From NCBI GenBank assembly GCA_050247075.1, contig JBFWUW010000046.1:1-57248 (forward strand): DNA of 57,248 bases, read 5' to 3'. A program made the translations under genes and the position numbers. How positions within the stretch are numbered: the first letter of the stretch is position 1; each line of letters opens with the position of its first letter. Below the pieces are notes generated by a model. The model worked only from the letters and a program-made list of their open reading frames with translations, searched no databases and had not been told where the DNA came from. This DNA is from JBFWUW01 sp050247075 (GTDB lineage: Bacteria; Planctomycetota; Planctomycetia; Pirellulales; JBFWUW01). Positions 8,887 through 18,297 of this stretch are shown piece after piece.

Positions 8887-9918
8887 ATGGCCAAAGCTGG
8901 CACGTATCGTTTTAGTTTCGGTCCTTGGAACATCTCGACCGGGGCCGATCCGTTTGGCCCGCCGGTGCGCAAGGAGGTTCCCTACGCCAAGAAGATCGCC
9001 GAGTACAAGAAGCTGGGCTTTTCTTACGTGCAACTGCACGACGACGACGTGGTGCCAGCCGATTGGGATGCCGCCGCCACCGCCCGCGGCGTCAAGAAGG
9101 TTCAAAAAATGTTTGAGAGCGAGGGGCTAACCGGCGAGTTCATCGCCCCGCGCTTGTGGGAAGACCCGCGGACGATTGACGGCGGCTACACCGCCAACAA
9201 GTCGGCTAACCGCACTTACGCCCGCGACCGCACGCGGCGGGCCGTCGATATCGCCAACATGATGGGGATCGACCTGATCGTGCTCTGGCCGGCCCGCGAG
9301 GGAACCTACATCCGCGAATCCAAGGACGCCAGCCTGGCGATTGGCCGGATGGTCGATGCGGTGGATGACATTCTCAAGCACGATCCCAAGATTCGCGTGG
9401 TCGGCGAAATGAAGCCCAACGAGCCGATGGACCAGGCCTATTGCCCCTCCGTAGGGCACTTCATGGGGCTGGCCTATCGCACGATGGACCCCAGCCGCGT
9501 GGGCGTGCTGATCGAAAGCGCCCACAGCATCCTGGCGGGCTTGGACCCGGCCGACGACCTGGCCTACGCCTTGTGGCACAAAAAGCTATGGGGCGTCCAT
9601 CTCAACGATCAGAACGGCTTGAAATACGACCAGGACAAAACCTTCGGCTCGGTCGATCTGCGGCGGGCCTTCAACCAGGTGTGGGTGCTGGAGCGGGCCG
9701 CCTATTACGACATCGGCGTGGTCGGGCTGGACATCAAAGCCATGCGGACCACCAAACAGGCCGACGGCACCAAGCACCTCTCCAACAGCCTGCGGATGTT
9801 CAACCGCCTGCTAGAGCGAGTCCGCGCCGTGGACGAAGCCAAGGTAGAAGCCTACCGCCAGAGCCAGGATTATGAGGGGCTAGAGTTGTATGTGATGGAG
9901 CATTTGATGGGCAAATAA
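8887..9918 (+). CDS. Xylose-isomerase-like TIM-barrel protein with altered metal ligand
   Basis: 343 residues from the ATG at 8887; the upstream 15 in-frame residues look non-coding. The protein lines up end to end with actinobacterial (class I) xylose isomerase: 'FSFGPWNISTGADPFG', 'QLHDDDVVPADW' (catalytic His and Asp), 'GEMKPNEP' (metal Glu and catalytic Lys), 'LIESAHS' (Glu and His ligands), 'LNDQNGLKYDQD' (two Asp ligands) and 'GLDIKA' (Asp ligand). The exception is residue 238, His, where the family has the metal-1 Asp of 'HIDLN'. Likely a cytoplasmic aldose-ketose isomerase; substrate uncertain. It begins a same-strand group with HAD, DHS-like and PfkB genes. Confidence 0.85.
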   Translation: MAKAGTYRFSFGPWNISTGADPFGPPVRKEVPYAKKIAEYKKLGFSYVQLHDDDVVPADWDAAATARGVKKVQKMFESEGLTGEFIAPRLWEDPRTIDGGYTANKSANRTYARDRTRRAVDIANMMGIDLIVLWPAREGTYIRESKDASLAIGRMVDAVDDILKHDPKIRVVGEMKPNEPMDQAYCPSVGHFMGLAYRTMDPSRVGVLIESAHSILAGLDPADDLAYALWHKKLWGVHLNDQNGLKYDQDKTFGSVDLRRAFNQVWVLERAAYYDIGVVGLDIKAMRTTKQADGTKHLSNSLRMFNRLLERVRAVDEAKVEAYRQSQDYEGLELYVMEHLMGK

Positions 9919-9982
9919 GGGAGGATTGCTGATTTGAATTCGGCAATCTTTCGAAATCCAAATCTCTCATTGCGCTTCGCAA

Positions 9983-10804
9983 ATGTCCAATGACCTTTCG
10001 CTTGAAATCCTCCGCCCTGGCTTCACCCGCGGGCGGTTCCGCGCGGTGGTGTTTGATTTTGACGGCACGCTGTCGCTGATCCGGCGGAATTGGCCGGAGG
10101 TGATGATCCCCATGATGGTCGAGGTGCTGGCCCAGACCGGCACGGACGAACAACGCGAGGATCTGGCGGCCACGGTCGAAGACTTCGTCATGCGGCTCAA
10201 CGGCAAACAGACCATCTACCAGATGATCCAACTGGCCGAGGAAGTCCAAAAGCGAGGGGGCAAGGCACGAGAACCGCTGGCCTACAAGCAGCAGTATCAC
10301 GATTTGCTGCAAGCCCAAATCGCCGGCCGCACCGCCGGCTTGAAGGACGGCACATTATCGCCCGACGATATCTGCGTGCCGCAATCGCACCAGTTGCTGC
10401 GCCGGCTGCGCGAAATGGGGCTGACGCTGATCTTGGCCTCTGGCACCGACGTCGTCTATGTTCGCGAGGAGGCCGAGCTGATCCAAGTGGCCGAGTTCTT
10501 CGGCCCGCGAATCCACGGTGCCCTGGACGACTACCAGAATTTTTCCAAGGCCATGATCATCGCCCAGGTCATCGACGAGCTAAAACTGCACGGCGAGGAA
10601 CTGCTGGGCTTTGGGGATGGCTTCGTGGAAATCTCGGAATTGCGCAAGGCCGGCGGTGTGGCGGTGGGCGTGGCCAGCGAGGAAGAGAAACGCGTCGGCG
10701 TGAATCAATGGAAGCGCAAGCGGCTGATCGACGCCGGGGCCGACATCATCATCGGCGACTATCGCTGCCAGAATGAACTGTTTGCGACGCTGGGGTTGGT
10801 ATAG
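9983..10804 (+). CDS. HAD-superfamily phosphatase
   Basis: 273 residues. Motif I is 'VVFDFDGTLSLI' (nucleophile Asp and acid/base Asp). A helical cap of about 100 residues follows. Motif II is 'LTLILASGTD', and motif III/IV is the Lys of 'FSKAMII' with 'LLGFGDGFVEISELRKAGG'. This is a C1-capped HAD hydrolase of the phosphoglycolate-phosphatase type, probably removing phosphate from a sugar phosphate in the cytoplasm. The gap to the isomerase-like gene is 64 bases, and the next gene starts 71 bases downstream. Its place between a sugar isomerase and a sugar kinase argues for a carbohydrate substrate; the substrate itself cannot be read from sequence. Confidence 0.85.
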   Translation: MSNDLSLEILRPGFTRGRFRAVVFDFDGTLSLIRRNWPEVMIPMMVEVLAQTGTDEQREDLAATVEDFVMRLNGKQTIYQMIQLAEEVQKRGGKAREPLAYKQQYHDLLQAQIAGRTAGLKDGTLSPDDICVPQSHQLLRRLREMGLTLILASGTDVVYVREEAELIQVAEFFGPRIHGALDDYQNFSKAMIIAQVIDELKLHGEELLGFGDGFVEISELRKAGGVAVGVASEEEKRVGVNQWKRKRLIDAGADIIIGDYRCQNELFATLGLV

Positions 10805-10875
10805 GCAGGGACGGAAAATCTGCATTCGACGGGCAATTCACGTGGAGTGTGCCCGCTTGTCTCACCCCGTGCTGA

Positions 10876-11853
10876 ATGCGACAATCGCGTGCCATGTATC
10901 CTCAATTCGACCGCAGCCGACTGATTATCAAGCCGCTGGCCGAGCGCCAGCACGATGTTCCGCACGGTACGTTGTTGCCGCTCGATCACCAGCCCCCGGA
11001 ACTGGCCCAGGCTGACATGGCCAGTATCAACACGCTCGGGCAGCGGTTGGCGGCGGCGCGCGAGCGCGGCGCGGCCCGGCTGATGTTGATGGGGGCACAC
11101 GTCATTCGGGCGGGCGTGGCCCGGCAGCTTATCGACATGATGGAACGGGGGCTGATTACCCACATCGGCATGAACGGTGCCGGGCCAATCCACGACTACG
11201 AAATGGCCCGCATCGGTGCCACCTGCGAGAGCGTGCCGCGTTACATCAGTAGCGGCGAGTTTGGCCTATGGCACGAGACCGGGCTGATGAACGACATCGT
11301 GGCCGCCGGCGTGCGGCAAGGGATGGGCCTGGGGGAATCACTCGGCAAGGAGATTCACGAAGGGGACTACCCCTACAAGGAGACCAGCGTGCTGGCGGCC
11401 GGGTATCGGCTGCGAATTCCGGTGACGGCCCACATCGGCTTTGGTTACGACATCTTGCACGAGCATCCTAATTTTGATCCGGCCGCCTTTGGCGTGGCCA
11501 GCTACCGCGACTTTCTCACGCTGTGCGACACGGTGGAAAAGCTGGAAGGGGGCGTGTTCCTTTGCTTCGGCACGGCGGTGATGGGGCCGGAAGTCTACCT
11601 GAAGGCCCTGGCAATGGCCCGCAACGTGGCCCACCAGCAAGGCCGCAAGATTTGCCACTTCACTACGGCGGCTTTCGACCTGATCGAAATTCACGGTAAC
11701 CCCAAGGAACAAGCCCCCAAAAGCAACCCGCAGTATTACTATCGGCCGTGGAAAACCATTCTGGTCCGCACGGTGGCCGACGGCGGCGAAAGCTTTTACG
11801 TCTGCGGCGACCATCGGGTGACGGTGCCACGATTGAGATTGGCAGCGGTGTGA
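10876..11853 (+). CDS. Deoxyhypusine-synthase-like protein of unknown function
   Basis: 325 residues from the ATG at 10876 (319 from the ATG at 10894). 'MLMGAHVIRAGVARQLIDMM', 'ITHIGMNGAGPIHDYEMA', 'GKEIHEGDYPYKETSVLAAG' and 'IPVTAHIGFGYDILH' match the deoxyhypusine synthase (DHS) fold pattern: a Rossmann-like NAD-binding core, with 'GKEI' and 'IPVFSPALTDG' at the equivalent places in true DHS. A Lys in 'RPWKTILVR' may correspond to the DHS active-site Lys. Bacteria lack eIF5A, so true deoxyhypusine synthesis is unlikely. Relation to the neighbouring HAD and PfkB genes suggests sugar or polyamine chemistry. DHS similarity is my reading of motifs and needs a structure search. Confidence 0.65.
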   Translation: MRQSRAMYPQFDRSRLIIKPLAERQHDVPHGTLLPLDHQPPELAQADMASINTLGQRLAAARERGAARLMLMGAHVIRAGVARQLIDMMERGLITHIGMNGAGPIHDYEMARIGATCESVPRYISSGEFGLWHETGLMNDIVAAGVRQGMGLGESLGKEIHEGDYPYKETSVLAAGYRLRIPVTAHIGFGYDILHEHPNFDPAAFGVASYRDFLTLCDTVEKLEGGVFLCFGTAVMGPEVYLKALAMARNVAHQQGRKICHFTTAAFDLIEIHGNPKEQAPKSNPQYYYRPWKTILVRTVADGGESFYVCGDHRVTVPRLRLAAV

Positions 11854-11933
11854 CATTTTTGATTTGGAATTTTCGATTTTTTGCGACGATGGCAGCCTGG
11901 TTGTGCTGATCGCTGAAAGCTGATTGCTCCCTC

Positions 11934-13001
11934 ATGCTTTCCCTCTCCCGCCTCGAACACCTGCTAGGAAAATTTCCGCGGTTGACGATTGCGCTGGCGG
12001 GCGATCTGTTCTTGGACCGGTACTTGGATATTGATCCGGACTTGCACGAGCTGTCGATCGAGACTGGGTTGGAGGCGTACCAGGTGACGCGGGTGCGGAA
12101 CAGCCCGGGGGCACTGGGGACGATCATCAATAATCTGGCGGCGCTCGGCGTGGGTCGGCTGCTTCCGGCCACGGTGATTGGCGACGATGGGCAAGCGTAT
12201 GACCTGTTGAAGGAACTAGCGAAACTGCCGGTCGACCCGCGGCATATCTTGCAAGACGGCACGCGGCAGACGCCGACCTATACCAAGCCGATGCGGCGCG
12301 ATGCGGCCGGAGTGTGGCAGGAACTCAATCGGCTCGACCTCCGCAATCGAGTCCGGCTGGACGAGGCAACCGAGACGAAGTTCATCGCGGCGGTAGAGCA
12401 GGCGTTTAAAGCCGCCGACGGCATGATCGTATTGGATCAAGTTAACGAAGAAGGCTGGGGCGTCATCACGCCGCGCGTCCGCGATGAACTCCGCCGGCTG
12501 GTCGCGGCCAAGCCTGGCAAGCTCATGTTCATCGACAGTCGGGCGTTTATCGGCCAGTTCAACTTTGGCGTGCTGAAACCTAACAAGTCCGAGTTGTTGG
12601 CAGCCGTGGGCGGAATGGCAGCAGGAGCGGAAGGAGACTCCCTCGCGGCGCTGCAAGGGCTGTGTGCCCGCACGGGGCGCACCGTCTATTGCACGCAAGG
12701 TGAACGCGGCATGTTGGTTGCCCGTCCAGGCCAGACACCGGTGGAAATCTTCGGCTACCCGGCCGCGGGCCCGGTCGATACAGTCGGAGCGGGGGACAGC
12801 GCCACGGCGGGCATTGTGGCGGCCACGTTGGCCGGTGCTAACGAGTTGGAAGCGGCGGCCATTGGCAACCTGGTAGCCTCCATCACCGTGCAACAACTGG
12901 GCACCACCGGTACGGCCACGCCCCAGCAGGTTGCGGCCCGGTGGAAAGAAGTCCAATCCACGGCGCATGGCAGAGAGGACGATGTTCCCGTGGCAAGTTA
13001 G
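11934..13001 (+). CDS. PfkB-family sugar kinase (RfaE/HldE kinase-domain type)
   Basis: 355 residues. 'IALAGDLFLDRYLDID' at the N-terminus, 'NSPGALGTIINNLAALG' (substrate-binding Gly-rich segment), 'LMFIDSRAFIGQFNFGVLKPNKSEL' and the catalytic signature 'GPVDTVGAGDSATAGIVAA' (anion hole and catalytic Asp) define a PfkB/ribokinase protein. The N-terminus most resembles the heptose-7-phosphate kinase domain of RfaE/HldE; the nucleotidyltransferase domain is absent. It ends the same-strand sugar group and lies 80 bases after the DHS-like gene. Probably phosphorylates a cytoplasmic sugar or sugar phosphate. A heptose role is possible given the lipid A genes in this window. Confidence 0.85.
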   Translation: MLSLSRLEHLLGKFPRLTIALAGDLFLDRYLDIDPDLHELSIETGLEAYQVTRVRNSPGALGTIINNLAALGVGRLLPATVIGDDGQAYDLLKELAKLPVDPRHILQDGTRQTPTYTKPMRRDAAGVWQELNRLDLRNRVRLDEATETKFIAAVEQAFKAADGMIVLDQVNEEGWGVITPRVRDELRRLVAAKPGKLMFIDSRAFIGQFNFGVLKPNKSELLAAVGGMAAGAEGDSLAALQGLCARTGRTVYCTQGERGMLVARPGQTPVEIFGYPAAGPVDTVGAGDSATAGIVAATLAGANELEAAAIGNLVASITVQQLGTTGTATPQQVAARWKEVQSTAHGREDDVPVAS

Positions 13002-13389
13002 GCAGCGGACATACGCGGCGGTCTTGGCCCGTTCGCGAACCGGAGAACGTCATGGGTTTCATGTTCAAGATCTTGCAGCCAGGCGACCCCTACTTTGGGG
13101 ACTGGTTGCAAATGGGAAGTGGTGCCTGTTAGAGGATGTTCGACCGTTGCCAATATTGCGGGTTGCCGCGGTACGCACCCCACGACTTGTCCAAATAAGT
13201 GCTTGCGAACGGCGTCGGCATCCTTGTATAGTAAAAGAAGCCGGTGGCGGGCGGATTTGCCGTGCCGGCCCCGCCTTTTCGACGGGCGCTCATGCGTCCG
13301 CTCTTGCCGTTAAGTAAAGTGAACTCGCATTCACCCTATTGCGGGTGAAACCCGGTTCATGGTGTTGCTGCTTCTGGAGGGCGTCTGCC
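13002..13389. other. Intergenic region and leader
   Basis: 388 bases. A 26-codon frame at 13051 has a GGAG ahead of it, but nothing else supports it. A small hairpin, TTCACCC (13330-13336) paired with GGGTGAA (13343-13349), lies about 40 bases ahead of the next start codon and would be in the leader RNA. GGAGG (13376-13380) is the ribosome site for the cytochrome/WD40 gene. Confidence 0.45.
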
Positions 13390-14802
<1,413 letters not shown>

Positions 14803-14859
14803 TATCCGCCGTGATGCGAAATGCACTGGGGAAGTTGTTCTAATCGAGAAACCGTACTA

Positions 14860-14914
14860 TCGCCGTCGGAGACGGCTCCTAAAGGGTCATCGGCGATGGA
14901 ATCGCCTCCTACAA
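14860..14914. repeat. TGTAGGAG palindromic repeat, copy C (two units)
   Basis: Unit 1 (from 14860) contains GCCGTCGGAGACGGCTCCTA and unit 2 (14889-14914) CGGCGATGGAATCGCCTCCT plus ACA. Both stems are perfect, GCCGTC/GACGGC and GGCGAT/ATCGCC. Same layout as copy A in the reverse orientation. It lies between two PSCyt-block genes. Confidence 0.8.
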
Positions 14915-14942
14915 ATCCGTATCCAACCTCACGGATGCCAAG

Positions 14943-17900
14943 ATGAAATTGAAATCCATCATGCGATATCTGTTAGCGGCAGCCGCCTTGTTTGCCGGTT
15001 CGTCGGCCTTCGCCGTAGAGCAACTCCCCGTCGGTGCAAAGCTGGTCAAGGTGGAGGCCCGCCCCTCCGCGATCGATCTCAAGCATCGCTACGACTACGC
15101 CCAATTGCTGCTGACCGGCACGCTAGAGAATGGCGAACAGTTGGATGTCACCCGCATGGCGCAGGTGGAGACCTCGACCAGCGCCGTGTCGCTGTCGCCA
15201 GCGATGTTGGTGCGGCCCACGTCCGATGGTGCGGGCGAGATTAAGGCATCGCTGGCCGGGCTGTCGCTCGTGGTGCCGGTAACGGTCAGCGGCCAAACCG
15301 CGGACTACCCCGTCAGCTTTGTCAAAGATGTCATGCCGATGCTATCCAAGCTGGGCTGCAACGCCGGCACCTGCCACGGCGCCCAGGATGGCAAGAACGG
15401 CTTTAAGCTTTCGCTGCGGGGCTACGATCCGCTGTTCGACTTCCGCGCGCTCACGGACGATCTGGCTGGTCGTCGCTTTAACCGCGCCGCACCCGACCAC
15501 AGCCTGATGCTGCTCAAGCCGGCCGGCGGCGTGCCGCATGTCGGCGGCGTGCTGACCAAATCGGGCGAGCCGGGCTACGAATTGCTGCGGGCTTGGATCG
15601 CGGGCGGCGTCAAGCTCGACCTGGACAGCCCGCGCGTCACTAGCATTGAATTGTTTCCCCAAAACCCCGTCATTCCGCTGGCTGGCATGACGCAACAGAT
15701 TGCGGTTATGGCGACCTACAGCGATGGCCAGCAGCGCGACGTCACCGCCGAGGCCTTTGTGGAGACCAGTCTGGCGGAGGTGGTCGAGGCCGACAAACAC
15801 GGGCTGATGACCGCGGTCCGCCGTGGGGAAGCCGCCATTTTGGCCCGCTTCGAGGGGAGCTACGCCGCGACCACGATCACCGTCATGGGAGACCGCAGCG
15901 GTTTTGAATGGAAAGACATTCCTGAAAACAATTACATCGACACGCTGGTTCATAAGAAGCTGCGGCAAGTGAAGGTTCTGCCCAGCGGACTGTGCAGCGA
16001 CTCCGAATTCGTGCGGCGGATCTACTTGGATCTGATCGGGTTGCCTCCTTCGCCTGACGTGGTGATGGCGTTCTTGTCGGATCCTCGCGAGACGCGCGTC
16101 AAGCGTGACGAGTTGATCGACCGCCTCATCGGCAGCACCGAGTATGTCGAATACTGGACCAACAAGTGGGCCGATATGCTCTCGGTCAATCGCAAGTTTT
16201 TGGCCGAAAAAGGGACATGGGCGCTGCGGAACTGGATTCGTCAGGCAGTCGCCAGCAACATGCCCTACGACAAGCTGGCCTATGCCGTGTTGACAGGCAG
16301 CGGCTCGACGTTTGAAAACCCGCCCGCCGCGTACTACCGCGTATTGCGCGAGCCCGATGCCGCGGTGGAAAACACCACGCAGTTGTTTCTCTCCGTGCGG
16401 TTTAGCTGTAACAAGTGCCACGACCACCCCTTTGAGCGCTGGACGCAGACGCAGTACTACCAATTGGGCGCTTACTTCGCGCAGATTGGCCGCAAGCCCG
16501 GTCCCAACACCGAGGAAGAAGTCATCTACGACATCGGCTCGGGCGATGTCACGCACGCCCGCACCGGCGTCTTGACGCCGCCAGAGTTTCCTTACCAGCA
16601 CGACGATCTTGCTCCGGCCGGTTCCACCCGCCGCGAGCAACTGGCCCATTGGGTTGTTTCGCCCAAGAACCAGTATTTTGCCAAAGGGTACGTCAATCGC
16701 CTGTGGAGCTATCTGCTGGGCGTGGGCTTTATTGAACCGGTCGATGACGTGCGGGCCGGCAACCCGGCGTCAAACCCCGAGCTGCTCGACAAGCTAACGG
16801 AGGAGTTCATCGCCAGCGGCTTCAATATCCAAGAGACGATCCGTACGATCTGCAAGTCACGGACCTATCAAAACGGCATTGAAACGAACCAATGGAACGC
16901 GGACGACACGATCAATTATTCGCACGCCTTGGCCCGTCGTCTGCCAGCCGAGACATTGTACGACGCGGTCCACCGCGTAACCGGCTCGGTTGAACGGCTG
17001 CCCGGCCTGCCGGTCGGCTTTCGCGCGTCGCAACTTCCCGATTCTAGCACGCAACTGCCAGATGGCTTCTTGGACCTGTTCGGCAGGCCGCCGCGCGAAA
17101 GCGCTTGCGAGTGCGAACGGGCGGGCGGCGTCATTTTGGGCCAGGCACTAAACCTGGTCAACGGGCCGACGATTGCCAATGCCATCGCAGATCCCAACAA
17201 CAACATCGCCCGGCTGGTTGCCACCGAGAGCGACGACGCCAAGCTAATCAACGCCCTGTTCGTAAGCATTCTGGCCCGTCCGGCGACCGAAAAAGAAATC
17301 GCCGCCGGCCTGGGCGCGCTGCAAGGCGCCGCCGAGGAAGGCCAGCGGTACATCGCCGAGTTGGCCAAGTACGAGCAAGAAGTACTGCCGGGCAAATTGG
17401 CCGAGTGGCTCAAGTCGGCGGGCCAAAAGCCAGCCTGGGGCGTGTTGACCGCGGATGAACCACAAAGCGCCGGCGGCGCGGCCTTTGCCAAGCAAGAAGA
17501 CGGTTCGTTGTTGCTTTCCGGCAATAACCCGCCTTCGGATACGGTAACCGTCGAGTACAAGACAGACGCCGCGGGCATCACCGCTTTGCGTCTCGACTTG
17601 TTGGCCGATCCCTCGCTGCCGGCCAATGGTCCGGGCCGTGCCCCGAATGGCAACCTGGTGCTGCACGAATTGAAGGTCTCCATCGCCCCGGCTGACAATT
17701 CCGCGCAGCCGGTTCCCGTCAAGCTGGCCGCCGCTACCGTCGATTTCGCCCAAGCCAGTTTCTCAGGCGAGGGTATCATCGACGGCAATCCTGGCACTGG
17801 TTGGGCGCTAGCGCCCCAGATGGGCCAAGACCACACGGCGGTTGTTGAGTTCGACCAGCCTGTCGGCGCGGCCGGCGGTTCAATCATCACGGTCGTGCTG

Positions 17901-18215
17901 GAACAAAACTTTGGCAGCCAGCACACCATTGGCCGCTTCCGCGTTTCAGTCACCAACGCTCCAAAGCCGGTACGTCTGGATGGCGAGAACCTGCCGGCCC
18001 CAGTGGCCGCGGCATTGGCCATTGCGGAGGAACAGCGCAACGACGAGCAAAAAAACGTCTTGCTGGCGTACTTCCGCACGCTCGACGCGGGCTACCTGGC
18101 GCTCAAGGCTGACGTGGATGCCGTCGCCGCCCAGGCTGTCCAGTCGCGGTTGCGAGGAGCACAAGACGTGGCTTGGGCACTGCTCAACAGTCCAGCCTTC
18201 TTGTTTAATCACTAG
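14943..18215 (+). CDS. Giant periplasmic DUF1549/DUF1553 protein with Ig-like domains
   Basis: 1090 residues with signal peptide (MRYLLAAAALFAGSSAFA; ATG at 14943 or 14961). Order: an N-terminal Ig-like region; a haem-like 'LGCNAGTCHGAQDGKNGFKLSLRG'; a BID_2/Ig-like module near 235-320 ('GMTQQIAVMATYSDGQQRDVTAEA'); DUF1549 near 330-530 ('SEFVRRIYLDLIGLPPSPDVV', 'EYWTNKWADML', 'CNKCHDHPFERWTQTQYYQLGAYF'); DUF1553 near 560-760 ('REQLAHWVVSPKNQYFAKGYVNRLWSYLLG'). A discoidin-like C-terminal stretch follows. Planctomycete-specific family of unknown function. It follows the WD40 cytochrome gene (140-base gap with repeat copy C) and precedes another PSCyt gene. Confidence 0.92.
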   Translation: MKLKSIMRYLLAAAALFAGSSAFAVEQLPVGAKLVKVEARPSAIDLKHRYDYAQLLLTGTLENGEQLDVTRMAQVETSTSAVSLSPAMLVRPTSDGAGEIKASLAGLSLVVPVTVSGQTADYPVSFVKDVMPMLSKLGCNAGTCHGAQDGKNGFKLSLRGYDPLFDFRALTDDLAGRRFNRAAPDHSLMLLKPAGGVPHVGGVLTKSGEPGYELLRAWIAGGVKLDLDSPRVTSIELFPQNPVIPLAGMTQQIAVMATYSDGQQRDVTAEAFVETSLAEVVEADKHGLMTAVRRGEAAILARFEGSYAATTITVMGDRSGFEWKDIPENNYIDTLVHKKLRQVKVLPSGLCSDSEFVRRIYLDLIGLPPSPDVVMAFLSDPRETRVKRDELIDRLIGSTEYVEYWTNKWADMLSVNRKFLAEKGTWALRNWIRQAVASNMPYDKLAYAVLTGSGSTFENPPAAYYRVLREPDAAVENTTQLFLSVRFSCNKCHDHPFERWTQTQYYQLGAYFAQIGRKPGPNTEEEVIYDIGSGDVTHARTGVLTPPEFPYQHDDLAPAGSTRREQLAHWVVSPKNQYFAKGYVNRLWSYLLGVGFIEPVDDVRAGNPASNPELLDKLTEEFIASGFNIQETIRTICKSRTYQNGIETNQWNADDTINYSHALARRLPAETLYDAVHRVTGSVERLPGLPVGFRASQLPDSSTQLPDGFLDLFGRPPRESACECERAGGVILGQALNLVNGPTIANAIADPNNNIARLVATESDDAKLINALFVSILARPATEKEIAAGLGALQGAAEEGQRYIAELAKYEQEVLPGKLAEWLKSAGQKPAWGVLTADEPQSAGGAAFAKQEDGSLLLSGNNPPSDTVTVEYKTDAAGITALRLDLLADPSLPANGPGRAPNGNLVLHELKVSIAPADNSAQPVPVKLAAATVDFAQASFSGEGIIDGNPGTGWALAPQMGQDHTAVVEFDQPVGAAGGSIITVVLEQNFGSQHTIGRFRVSVTNAPKPVRLDGENLPAPVAAALAIAEEQRNDEQKNVLLAYFRTLDAGYLALKADVDAVAAQAVQSRLRGAQDVAWALLNSPAFLFNH

Positions 18216-18297
18216 CGGTTCGTTCCGCCTCGCCTGTGTCATTCGCGGGCGCGGTCGTGCAAACATCGCCGGCCCACCAGCAGCTTAGGGACGACGG

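Noticed and set aside
13051..13132. 26-codon frame with GGAG ahead
   Set aside because: No protein-like features and no neighbours that would support it.
15342..16649. 435-codon minus-strand frame opposite the DUF1549/DUF1553 gene (and a 387-codon one at 16916-18079)
   Set aside because: GC-rich codon shadow of a well-supported gene; composition (His/Arg/Gln-rich) and lack of domains mark it as an artefact.
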